The notes under the pieces are model-generated. The model was given only the letters and a program-made list of their open reading frames with translations. It was not told the DNA's origin and did not search any database. From assembly GCA_022264855.1 (NCBI GenBank), contig JABYQU010000002.1:682001-746000 (forward strand): a DNA stretch of 64,000 bases, written 5' to 3'. Shown here piece after piece: positions 40,514 to 50,795 of the stretch. Both the position numbers and the translations under genes were made by a program. Positions within the stretch are counted from its first letter, which is position 1. Every line of letters starts with the position of its first letter. The stretch comes from Lenzites betulinus. Lineage: Eukaryota > Basidiomycota > Agaricomycetes > Polyporales > Polyporaceae.

Positions 40514-42080
40514 CTACAAGCGATTCTCGATAGACTCTAGAGGCCTAGAGACGTCTCGCCGAGGACTTAGGAAACCCTTCGCAGCCGCGAATTCTGTGTT
40601 TCTGTTCAGCGCAGCGGGGTCGGATTGAGGAACGTAGTATTTGTCGATGATGGGGATTTGCAGCAGGTTCATCTTCGGCGTAATGACCACCATATGGTTG
40701 GTCCGGATCTCCATCCAGTCCGCTGTGGGTTATAGAAGTAAGTCGGAATCCCGAGGTGCAGGCGGAATCGGCGTAACGCACCCTTCTCAAACGTGAGCGG
40801 TTCGCTTGCAACCTGAACGCTGTTGTGAGTCTGACGGGGAGATAATTATACAAAGCCTCTGTCTCACCATGATGATATTTTCGCGCTTATCTGTCTTGGA
40901 CATCTTATAGTGACCGCCCGCGGCGTACTCACTGAAAGTGCTGCCCGAGGAGAACCACTACGCAGCCTTGAGTGAAGCACACTGGAGGTCGAGTTCGATG
41001 AACTAACCAGAGACGCCGCTTCTTCAGTACGCGAGGTGATGTATCGGGTAGCGACAACGGACTCTCCATCGGTGACACAGAAGTTCATCAGACTCGGCTG
41101 TAAACGGGTTAGTTGTAAGAAAGGCATGCGTCATATGGAGTGTGCAGACCTCCGTGATGTCGTGCTCGGACAGGAGCTTGTTGATATGCGCGATCGTCTC
41201 CACCATGGCCTTTTGCAATACTGCAGGCGCGAAGGATCGCGCTTGGGGATCGGGAAGCTAAGGAGATGTGAGTAGAAGGCCTTGAAAGCATATTGCTACT
41301 GTATTAGTGTAACCTACCTTGGACAGCAGAAGTGCGAAGGCCCATTGTGAATCTATAAGGCCAGGTTAGGTGGGTACAGGTGTGTACGCGCATGAGACAG
41401 ACCTGTGTTTCCGGTGACCATGTTAAATAGTTCGTCCGGGACCGCCATTTGCAGCTGCCTCTTAATCTTGGGGAACTCTGCAATGCCACCGTTGTGCATG
41501 AACTAGACAGAGACCATGTAAACTTTATGTCATGTGACAGAGGGAGTTATTCGTGCTCACCATGAGTTTGCCATACGACCATGGATGGCAGTTGTCCAAG
41601 CTGAGCGTACCCGCAGTGGTCGCACGAACATGGGCACTACAGCGCATTCAGTCAGCACGAGGTAGTGTCAGTGCAAGCGTATGTGGCTCACAAGACCAGA
41701 GGAGACTTGATCTTCTCGGCCAGTCGGACCAGGTTTACGTTATTCCATGCCTAAAGACCGTCTTGGCACACGACATAATACTCAAGTATGGGGCTGACGA
41801 ACCGGCGTAACGGAGGTGAAGATGCACGGCTGGCTACCCAGTTCCTCGTCGTACACAGAATCATACCAGCCTGGAGGGAGGAGGAGGTCAACGCGGTGTA
41901 GCGCGCGCTCGACGTCATAGAGTACTCACCGACGCCGAAACCATCTCCGTTTATCGGCCTCCGGTGATCGAGACGAAGACGAGAGTCAAAGGCTTGGTTT
42001 ATAATGGAATGGCAAGGTCGCGTGAGGAGGTGCGAGAGCTGGACGGGGGCAGTACCCTTGTAGATCACGAACCGGCACAT
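40514..42080 (-). CDS. DUG3: Class II glutamine amidotransferase-type subunit of glutathione degradation complex, DUG3
   Basis: Ntn-hydrolase amidotransferase that works with Dug2 to cleave the gamma-glutamyl bond of glutathione in the cytosol. The start at 42080 gives MCRFVIYKGTAPVQLSHLLT, with Cys2 as the catalytic nucleophile after Met removal. Other landmarks: INGDGFGVGWYD, FAHVRATTAGTLSLDNCHPW then GKLMFMHNGGIAEF, MVTGNTDSQWAFALLLSK, FCVTDGESVVATRYITS, EPLTFEKADWMEI and TNHMVVITPKMNLLQIPI. About nine exons with short introns on the minus strand. Residues and order match DUG3 rather than glutamine PRPP amidotransferase or GlmS, as no second synthase domain follows. Confidence 0.88.
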
Positions 42081-42437
42081 ACTGTGGTGGGGGTCAAGAC
42101 GAACGAGGGGTCGAGTCAAGGATCCGAGAAAGGGCCCAGATAAGTATGGGCGGGGAAACGGCGATGATCATGCAAGTCGCCGCCGGAGTCGGATGCGAGC
42201 CCATGCATAACGATAATGGCGACATACTCGCTCATGGTCACAGCCAACAGGATCTCGTTCAAATCCATGCTTACTCTCGGCAACGGCCGATGTGTCATAT
42301 TCACCCAACCACCGCACGCCCTTTTCCAGTCCAGACACTGATCAGGAGCGTTTCTCACGTAAAATACACAGAGGTATACACTTCTCTGGCTCTCCATCCA
42401 TCGCGCCTTCCCTGCTGTCTAATTTCACGCGCCGTGT
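42081..42437. other. Intergenic region between AGM1 3' end and DUG3 start
   Basis: 357 bp separating two minus-strand genes. It should hold the DUG3 promoter and the AGM1 3' UTR. Plus-strand ORFs crossing it have no recognisable family. Confidence 0.4.
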
Positions 42438-44371
42438 TCACAAGAACTCCGCGGGGCGCTTCGCCGGGTCGCCACCGACATCGTCGTACACCAATCCGGC
42501 AACGCGGAAAGCGAGTTCTGTCCGCTAAGGTTAGCAAATCGCCGCGAGGTCACCGGGCGGGGGATCACGACACGCACCATCTGCCTGGGTCCTCACCGTC
42601 GCCTCCGCGTAGACACGCACGACATCTTCCGTCCCGCTTGGCCTCACGAAAGCCCGACCCCCTTCGTAGCGACGCACGAGTTCATCGATCTTCCCTTGCA
42701 GCCCTGCGGGGCTCACCAGGCGACGCTCCGCATCCTCGGTTTTGAAGATGGATCGGTTGGGGACCACGACCTTCACCAGGCGATTCGGCAGGTCGACGTA
42801 GAGCGAGTCCCATTCCAGACCGCCGTACGACTTGTGTGCCAGGACAACCTCGACCAGAAGCATATCGGAGAGCGCATCGCCGACCGTTTGATTGATTACC
42901 TGGGTGAGGTTGATCAGGTGGTTCAACGCCGTCGATTGCGCCGGCGTGGAAGGCTGGTGGGAGGACAGCTTGCCGAGGGTTTCGCTCGAAAACAAAACCG
43001 TGCCATGACCATTGGCTTCGAAGTAAACGCCAATGTCATAGTGTTCCGCCGCATGATGAAGATGCTTCACACCGGTGGAAACACATTTCACAGGAAGGCG
43101 CTGCAATGCGTTTCAATCAAGCGGTGATCGGGCATCTTGAGCGATGGACACACACCTCTGTCAAATATTTGGTGGAGCCTCCATTCGCATACGCGGTCTG
43201 CACGATGCCCACCTGGATCTCTTCTTCCAATCCGGCTGATTTCGTTAACTCGACGATGAACGCAGCTACGAGCGCAGCAATTTTGTCGCCATCCAGCATG
43301 TGGAATTGTCCGTGATCGTCCAGGTAGTAGTAGATCAACCTATCGGCATCGCCGTCGAGGCTGCAGGCCCTCTGTCCGGGCTTGAGGACTGAAGACAAAG
43401 CAGGAGGCAGGCGCTGGGACGTCTTCACGTAGTCGGCGCCACAAGCGTTGTTCAGCGCGCCTGCTGTATCAATGGCAGTGCCATGTAGAATGAGGTTCAG
43501 GGTGTCGCCCAGATGCTCATTGAGCTTCTCGCCGACGATGGCGCCAACACCGTTCGCACAGTCAACGACCAGAGGTGGAATGGCGGGTTTGCCGGCCTAG
43601 ACAATACATCATCAGTAGTTATTGGTTGCACCGGTACAGCAGTACTGACCACAAGCTTCTTGAACGCAGCGCTGAGCTTCTGAAGGTAACCCTCTTCAGA
43701 GTCATCACCGTACGCATCTGGGGTACCCTTGGTGTTGATGGCCTTCACCAGGTAGTGAAGTACGGGCGTGGTTGTAACCCCAGCATTCCTCGCTTCCGCA
43801 CCGATAGCTTTGAAGCCGTCCTCTAAAGCGGCGATGAGGGACGGGCCTGAGGGACGAGTATCCCTAGCATACACCACCCGTGCCGGCTTCGACAGATCGA
43901 TCTTCGCAGTCTTTACGAGCACGTCTAACGCGTCAATGAGTGCCTCTGTGCTCGGCGCATTGGCAAGGTTCGTCGCATGAACTTCCCAAGCTGCCTCCAA
44001 CATCTCCCCACGCGGGTCAACTAGTTTGACACCGTTGTCCTGCAAGTTCAAATCGGGATGAGTGGGATCCTGATCAGCCACTACAGAGATAATGCATACC
44101 TCTTCAGGGTTGTGGGATGCTGTCACCATCACTCCAATGGTCTTGCCATCGAGCCTCTTGCTTCTCAAAGCGGCAAGGATTCCAACCCGGAACATGACAG
44201 AGTCTAGGATATTACCCCTTTACGCCCGATTAGCATATCAATACACGAACTTAGGCAAGAGACATACAGGGTTCTGAAACCCGCGGTCCCGTACTGGAAG
44301 TGAACATGGGTGGGCTTAGGGTGCTGATCTGAAAGGGTGCTGATAGTCTGAGCAGGTAGTGGGGAGGCCAT
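42438..44371 (-). CDS. PCM1: Phosphoacetylglucosamine mutase
   Basis: Interconverts GlcNAc-6-phosphate and GlcNAc-1-phosphate on the way to UDP-GlcNAc, needed for chitin and glycosylation. Starts MASPLPAQTISTLSDQHPKP (ATG 44371), then FQYGTAGFRT. The active-site serine loop is [20 protein letters not shown], split by an intron. Further landmarks: VVYARDTRPSGPSLIAALED, NAGVTTTPVLHYLVKAIN, the metal-binding DGDADRLIYYYLDD loop, and the phosphate-binding FVRPSGTEDVVRVYAEA near the end. The last exon is read as DELAFRVAGLVYDDVGGDP through PAKRPAEFL, using the acceptor ggacag; the nearer ccttag breaks frame. Stop at 42438-42440. All four phosphohexomutase motifs are present. Confidence 0.93.
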
Positions 44372-44611
44372 GGTGGCAGTCGAAAGACAAGGCGAGAGCA
44401 CCAGGGGATTTGTGACCGGACACCTTTATACTTCGCAATATAAGCGGGGCGGCGAAAGACGAGAGCGCGTAACATCTCGCAGCACGAATCTCGATCGCGA
44501 CGGTGCGCGGGCCACGTGCAACGCGATGCACCTGCCTCGCACTCCTCCACCATCACCACTACAGTCTCTTTCGCACTTTCTTCACCCTAACGACCTCTAT
44601 ACTCCTTTATA

Positions 44612-45643
44612 ATGCCAGCCAAGTCCCAGGCGCAGTCCTTGCTCGAGAAGGCTGACAAGAAGGCCAACTCCTCTACGGGGTGGTTCTCCTCCGCCTCGAC
44701 GAAATTCGAGGAGGCCGGTGACCTTTACCAACAAGCTGCCAACCAGTTCAAGATTGATAAGCTGTTCAAGGAGGCAGGCGACGCTCACGCGAGGGAAGCG
44801 GAGTGCAGGGAGAAGTGCCAGGAGGCTAATGAAGCCGCGAATGCGTGGTGGAATGCTGCTAAGGCGTACAAGCGGGTTGAGCCCGGACGTAAGAGCAACG
44901 TCCTTGTCGCTAGTCAAATGGTACTGAGCAGAACCATGAAGTTGCGGTACAGGCTCTGGCCCACACGATTACCCACCTAACGCAGGCCGGACGCTTCAGG
45001 CAAGCGGCGGATCGCGAGAAGGAGATTGGCCAGATCTATCTGCAGGAGCTTAACGACCTGCGCAAAGCTTGCGAAAGCTTTGAGCGCGCTGCCGAGTGGT
45101 ATTCCCAAGAAGATGCAACTGCGTAGGGTCTCCTGACCATATTCAATGCCACACTGAGCTGACCCTGTCGTAGAACCGCGAACGCGTGCTACAAGGACGC
45201 GGCCGATCTTCATGCAGAGTTGGAAGATTACCCGCAGGCCATCGCTCTCTATGAGCAGGTCGCAAATGGCTCGTTATCATCTGCTCTCACGAAGTACAGC
45301 GTCAAGGAATACTGGCTGCGTGCTAGCTTGTGCGCGCTTGCAATGGCGGTCAGTCTCCACAATCTTCACTCGATACGGCGCTATCTTACTCTCCATGATG
45401 CGATAGGACACTGTCACTGCGAAACGGAACTTGACGAAATACGGTTCCCTGGACACGACTTTCACATCGACGCGGGAGGCCAAATTCATCAACATTCTCG
45501 TGGACGCCATCGAAGCTGGTGATCTCGAGATGTTTACCGCCGCCGTTTTCGAGTTCGACCAGGTCACCAAGTTGGATAACTGGAAGACGAGCATATTGTT
45601 GAAGATCAAACGAGGCATAGATGAGGAACCCACTGTTCTCTGA
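44612..45643 (+). CDS. SEC17: Alpha-SNAP, vesicle fusion factor
   Basis: Adaptor that recruits the ATPase NSF/Sec18 to SNARE complexes for disassembly. Landmarks: MPAKSQAQSLLEKADKKANS, GWFSSASTKFEEAGDLYQQA, ANQFKIDKLFKEAGDAHARE, QAGRFRQAADREKEIGQIYL, KACESFERAAEWYSQEDA, ANACYKDAADLHAELEDYPQ, EYWLRASLCALAMADTVTAK, and DNWKTSILLKIKRGIDEEP at the C-terminus, all from the TPR-like helical repeats of the family. Later introns resolve cleanly (one uses donor GTCAGT at about 45,347). The first intron does not: the obvious donor GTAAGA at 44889 is in phase 1, while the next exon (from about 44,932) is in phase 0. The start at 44612 is the first ATG and matches the family N-terminus. Confidence 0.92.
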
Positions 45644-46231
45644 AGCAAACCGCCGGGTCCCTTCTGTGTAATACTATCTAGGATATCGTTGTATCATGGG
45701 ACTTTGCCACCCGGGATAGGCTATTAGTATCTGTCTCAAGCATAACCCCAATGCTTATCTCCCTGACCTACGTGTCGCCACAATACGGTGACACGATGAC
45801 TTCGGTGACCGCTGGTGACCGGTCGAGAATAGCCACCAGTTCGGAGGAATTGGATATGCTTGTCGTCTGGCGGTGCTCGCAGCACAAGTATTCCTTGGGA
45901 CCCCGGGCACGCCTGGGGACAAACACGCGTCCGTTGTTCATAGGTACCAGGAGTGGTTCTTCAGCTGAACGATGAACACAGCTACCCCGCCTCAAGTAAA
46001 GTTTGTTTGGCAGGACGAAGTTCTATGGAGCGTGCGCGTGTGCGCCAGTTGTTTGGAGGCTGGTGTGGGTTTCTTGATCCCGAAAAGTGTTTGGGGTCCT
46101 TACTCCGATGGCAGGCCAGACTTGAGCTCGACCCAGTGCCGCTGCGGCCTTTCCATCTCTACCACCCTCCTACTCTCTCATAGTGCTTGGTCTCGGACAC
46201 GTCGACAGACGCGCTTTACGCGACGGACACG
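45644..46231. other. Intergenic region, no convincing gene
   Basis: Between SEC17 and NUS1. A plus-strand ORF from about 45,972 (MNTATPPQVKFVWQ) overlaps the NUS1 start in another frame and resembles no family known to me. The promoter of NUS1 must lie here. Confidence 0.4.
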
Positions 46232-47420
46232 ATGTCCTGGCTGGCATCGGCCCTCCTCTCCCTCATTCACGCACTGTATCGGCTATTTCTTGTATTCAAG
46301 CCTCTCTTCCGCTCGGACACAGAACCATTACCTATTACTGCGGAGCGATCCAAACTTCCTCAGCATCTGGCATTAGCTTTCATATCCCACCCTGAGGCCG
46401 ATGAAGAAGCCAACGAACAGTATATCTTGAACAGCGTCGAAAAGGTTGTGGGTTGGTGCCGAGCGGCAGGTATACCCCAACTCTCCGTTTATGACCGCGA
46501 CGGTACGTGTCATGTGCTTTGGATCCGGAAACCATATAGATACTATGACACGCATAGGTATATTGGCGAGGTCATCTTTAGAGCTGCGGGGAAGGTTGCA
46601 GCGGTCGTCACGAAAGGCGGAACCGGAGGAGTCGCCGGTCGAATGCGACATACAATATCCTCTCACACCTCCGCCCTCCGACGACGCCGAATCCAGACCA
46701 CTCTCGCCAGAGTCTGCACCCTTGGTTCCCAAACTCGGCGTTACTACCATCCACCTACCCATTACACCTCCCAAAACCAAGAGGAGAGTCGGCGCACTCA
46801 AGCGTCGGCGCGTTCCACGTCAGCTCTTCCGCTCCGTTATATTATGCAACATACGCTTATTCCTGTTCAGCCAAGGGTGGGGACGCACGAATTGCTCCTT
46901 TGGCGTTGCACATATTATCCTACCAGTCGGGCAAGCCGGCCGTCGCAGCAGCAGCTAATATGTTACTCCATAACGTTCGACAGAGCCAATCTAATGTCGC
47001 CCCAAATACTTGGCCGCCACTGCCTACCATTCAAGAGCTTAATGCCGTTCTAGAAGGTGAAACGCCTTGTTATCACAGTCCCAGTATCACGAACTAATAA
47101 GCACTTTACAAAGGCGAGAACGGATTCCCTTCCCCAGACCTAACAGTGGTACACCGTCGACTGCCTGCCGAACAACTGTCTTTACCGGCCGAACTGGGCG
47201 GCTTCCCTCCATGGCAGTCTAGGTTAACAGAAATCTAGTGAGCTCGCTTTATTCTGAATTGCGTCTCCGATCTCATCCCGTCCATAGTTGGGACTGTTAT
47301 CCCCCCACCCCCAAGTCGCGGCGGAATACACCCTCTACCAACGAGAATTGCATAGAGGAGGCCGAATTTCGGAGAGCGCTGGACGAGTTCGCTCACGCTG
47401 AAATGCGCCTTGGGAAGTAG
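46232..47420 (+). CDS. NUS1: NUS1/NgBR-type subunit of dehydrodolichyl diphosphate synthase
   Basis: Non-catalytic ER-membrane partner of the cis-prenyltransferase Rer2/Srt1; the heteromer makes dehydrodolichyl diphosphate for dolichol and N-glycosylation. The first ATG in frame is at 46232, giving an N-terminal membrane segment (MSWLASALLSLIHALYRLFL). Then follow KLPQHLALAFISHPEADEEA and VEKVVGWCRAAGIPQLSVYD with RDG, the degenerate prenyltransferase core. A long Pro/Ser/Thr-rich insert (EESPVECDIQYPLTPPPSDD and on) precedes KPAVAAAANMLL. The last exon ends EFAHAEMRLGK. A C-terminal Arg-x-Gly motif is the NgBR/NUS1 hallmark needed for activity; here RLGK fits. At least five exons; inner boundaries were only partly resolved. 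Confidence 0.8.
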
Positions 47421-48010
47421 ATCTCTCGTCTCTTGTAGGTGTAATACGGGGATGGAAGACGGACATGCTCCCCTGGTTTAGGTGTAATGCAACAAAAGGA
47501 TGGAAGATGGCATGATACGAGCGACTCGATGCTTTCAGTCATGTATCGCTCACAGAATATTCAAAACTCAGAAGAGCAAAAGCGCCCATCCGGGCCATCT
47601 CGATTCTCACCTCTCAGTTCTGCCAGGCTGCAACCATAATGTGCATCAATGGATCCTGGATGTCATCAAGCTTGTCACGTTTCAGTTGTCGTCCAGGCCC
47701 CAGCGCTGTACCCGTAGCCTTTACAGTCGCCGATGAAACCCACCTCATCGCAGGAGGCGCGAGTCAACGCGGTCAACTTTGGGCGCATCGATCGCGGTTT
47801 TCTCGCGACATATCGTAGTTGTCATCAACGATTAGTCTGGGACTTGTGCCTTCCGGTGCACAGCCAACTGCGGGTGTCCAGATGTCCATCGCCGACATGA
47901 GCGGCACACGCAAGCCGTATATATAGACCCGCCTCCGATCCGATGGCGCGTACGTCAACGTCGCAACCCTCCCAATCGTTTCTTGTTTCGATACGTCTGT
48001 CACTGCTAGC
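47421..48010 (+). promoter_or_regulatory. Upstream region of DUF2235 gene with TATA-like box
   Basis: 590 bp without a recognised gene. TATATATAG at 47918-47926 lies about 90 bp before the start codon of the next gene and is the best TATA-like sequence in this stretch. Confidence 0.4.
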
Positions 48011-50445
48011 ATGTCGCAGGCATCCCAAGATTATAGTCCAGCGTATATCAGCCCCACCGGACTAGCCTCGCAAGGGGTCAGTAGGGGCCACAAGAGAATC
48101 ATTGTCTGCTGTGATGGGTACGTTGGACTATTACTTGACGTTTATCACAAGCTCACTTTAATGTCCGGCGTCGCAGAACGTGGCAGGACGGGATCATCGT
48201 TAAGCAAAGATGGAAGTACACCAACATTCTGGTGCGTAATTCATAAGCAAAGTCCGTGCACATTAGTGCTCAGCGCATTGAATGCTACAGCGGCTGGCGC
48301 GAGCTATCAACCATGTTGACGAGAGGGTGTGAGTGTCTACATCAAGCGTCTGTGAGGAAAAGGCAGCTCCCGCTAATACACATTCTTGCAGCCAGCCGCC
48401 TATTCACCAGGTCGTATTCTATCAGTCGGGAATTGGTACGGAAAACCTATACGATGAAGTCGTGAATGGTAAATAGAAAGCCTTCGCATGTATGGTGTTT
48501 GATAGCTCACGCGTATTCTAGGTGTTACGGGAGCTAGTCTAGGTTGGGTCCTTTACCACAGTGATGAGCGCACACTTACACAGCGTCGTGTTCTCAGCCA
48601 GCAAGGTTGAAGAAGCTTATGCGTTCATTGCCAAGTGCGTTATCAAATACGAGAACACCTTTCTGTTCCCGCAAGCTGACTAGTCATGCCCAGTAATTAC
48701 CGCCCGGGAGACGAGGTATAATACATAGAACCCTGCTTTCACGAGGTTTGGTGCTGACCGAGGCTCAAAGATATTCCTGTTCGGTTTCTCTAGGGTAAGC
48801 GGATCCAGCTGCTCAGAATCGGTCTTGCATTCTTACCCAGGCGTGGGCCCAGGGTGCGTACACGGCGCGTATGGTGGCCATGTTTATTGTGAGTAAGAAC
48901 GCCGGCGCCGTAGTAGGAAGTTATTACTTACTCTTCCGCATCCAGGGAGCTATCGGCATACTCGACCGCACGGAAATGGACCACTTCGCGACTATTTTCA
49001 TCGCATACCAGAAGCGCGGCAAGTCGGACGATCCTGACGGTATGTTCGACCATGCAGTTGTAACTCGACGTAAACCGATTTTCTCTCAGAGGTCGCGAGA
49101 CTTGACGAAGAACTTGCGCCTTGGACTGGCACCGAAGCCCGGGGGAAGGTGCGCACGGACGGCGGGCCCGGCGGTTACTCCATCAAGTAAGTTTTGAGCA
49201 TATCGTTTAGTTTTGAGAGTTGTTTTCAAGTCGTCATACTACAGAGTCTTGGGAGTTTTCGAAACGGTCGGGTCAGTAGGGATGCCAGAAGAGCTGACTC
49301 TGAAAAGCGACAAGATGAAATCGCTCTTCGGGTTTCCGGATAGGCTTCTCGGCCAACATGTTGAAAGGGCATACCAGGCTCTAGCCTTGAACGAGCATCG
49401 TGCCGATTTTGTGAGTGATATCTGCTTCATACGTTCGCTCTGACTCAAATCTGTGAGGAAGGATTGTGCGAGGTTCGAGCAGACGGATGAAGGGCGCTCG
49501 AAGGGACAACAGCTCAAACAGGTGAGAGCCCTGTATGCCCGGGACTCGCGAACTGCCGCTGAACGATTGTTTTCGTTACAGTGCTGGTTTATAGGTACGT
49601 CGTATCATGAGGCAAGACGAGTATTAATTGGAAGGCTAATATCCTCCGTCAACTATTGCAAGGATCTCACTGTGACGTAAGTTCAGCGGACGGTTTACTT
49701 CGCATGTCGGCTGACACGATGGCAGGTCGGTGGCGGATACGAAGAACACGACCTTTCAGACATCACGTTGAACTGGATGATCGTACGTTTCAATAAACAT
49801 GGAGACCACACACGACACGAGCTGACGAAACCTATCAGTCGAATATCGGGGACGCTCTCTCATTCGACTACGATTACATCGTATCTCTTCCACGCCCAAC
49901 TACTGTTTGGGGGACACAGCCACCTCATGAGTATGCACTTTTCGATGATCTTTACTATTGGCGTAGATATCTGACATGTCGGAATCAGCTCCCGCACAGG
50001 TATATACGAGCTATCTAAGGAGATCCAGCGCACGCTGCCCACAGCTACCAACGACGTTACCTACGAAGTCATCCACTCCTCGGTTGTGACCCAAACCAGC
50101 ACCGTTCCTGGCCTGCAAGCTATCATTGACCACAACCCCAATATCGTCGTACCCCTCCTTCCCTGGGAGGCACAGGTGAAAGCACACTGGGAGAGGAAGC
50201 TAGCACATGCGCCCCAAAGCAAGGTCCAAGCGGCGGAGCACACCCAGCAAGATGCCTCCCACCACCACCACCATCATGATGATTCTGTCTTCCACAAAGC
50301 TGTTGACGCCGTCAAGCACTTGAAAGCAGGCAACCATACCGAAGCGCATAGTAGTGATGTACATGGTCGGTATGTACAAGGTTGGATGGACAAGGTAGTG
50401 GCAGAGAGCAGCGTGGGTAGACTAGTTGAGGAGCTACTGAAGTAG
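48011..50445 (+). CDS. DUF2235 alpha/beta-hydrolase-like protein
   Basis: Member of the DUF2235 family, which in bacteria includes Tle1-type phospholipase effectors; in fungi the proteins are cytosolic and uncharacterised. Many short exons. Landmarks: IIVCCDGTWQDGI (the conserved CDGTW opening, completed across an intron), IHQVVFYQSGIGTE, FGFSRGAYTARMVAMFIG (nucleophile elbow GFSRG), VLGVFETVGSVGMPE, HVERAYQALALNEHRADF, and WFIGSHCDVGGGYEEHDLSD with catalytic-type Asp and His. These match the Ser-Asp-His set of the family. The C-terminal exon (49,990-50,445) has a natural six-His run followed by Asp-Asp and a short helical tail. Substrate unknown. The start at 48011 is the first ATG after the TATA-like box. 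Confidence 0.82.
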
Positions 50446-50795
50446 TTCAATCTGTATCATGTACCTTGCCAGGATCTCTTCCTTCTCTATGTGACACATG
50501 TACTCTAGGAAGCAGTGAGATTTTGAGAGTTGACGCGAGGAGTGTACACCGGGGTGCCGTGGCAGTCGCAATATCCTTTTGAGGAAGAGCGGGTGTATGA
50601 AGGGAGGCACGTGCGTGAGTTACCCCACACGCGTCGCGTCTTCACAGTAGCAGTACTGGTCAGAGTCTACCAGCTGCAGCTTGTCTGCGACCCTGCGTGC
50701 CTGCTCTTTCTTTCTCTCTTACTTTCCCGCATGCATTCCTTGTGTCTCCCTCAGTGCTAAGGCCAGGATCACCTCAAGGACATCGTTTGCATCCT
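50446..50795. other. Intergenic region
   Basis: 350 bp between two plus-strand genes, including a pyrimidine-rich segment near 50,700-50,760 just upstream of the next start. No RNA gene or ORF of known type was seen. Confidence 0.4.

Noticed and set aside
42146..42745. 199-codon plus-strand ORF over the AGM1 3' end
   Set aside because: Antisense to the conserved FVRPSGTED region of phosphoacetylglucosamine mutase; no family resemblance.
45972..46376. 134-codon ORF before and over the NUS1 start
   Set aside because: No recognisable family; overlaps the NUS1 membrane-anchor exon in another frame.
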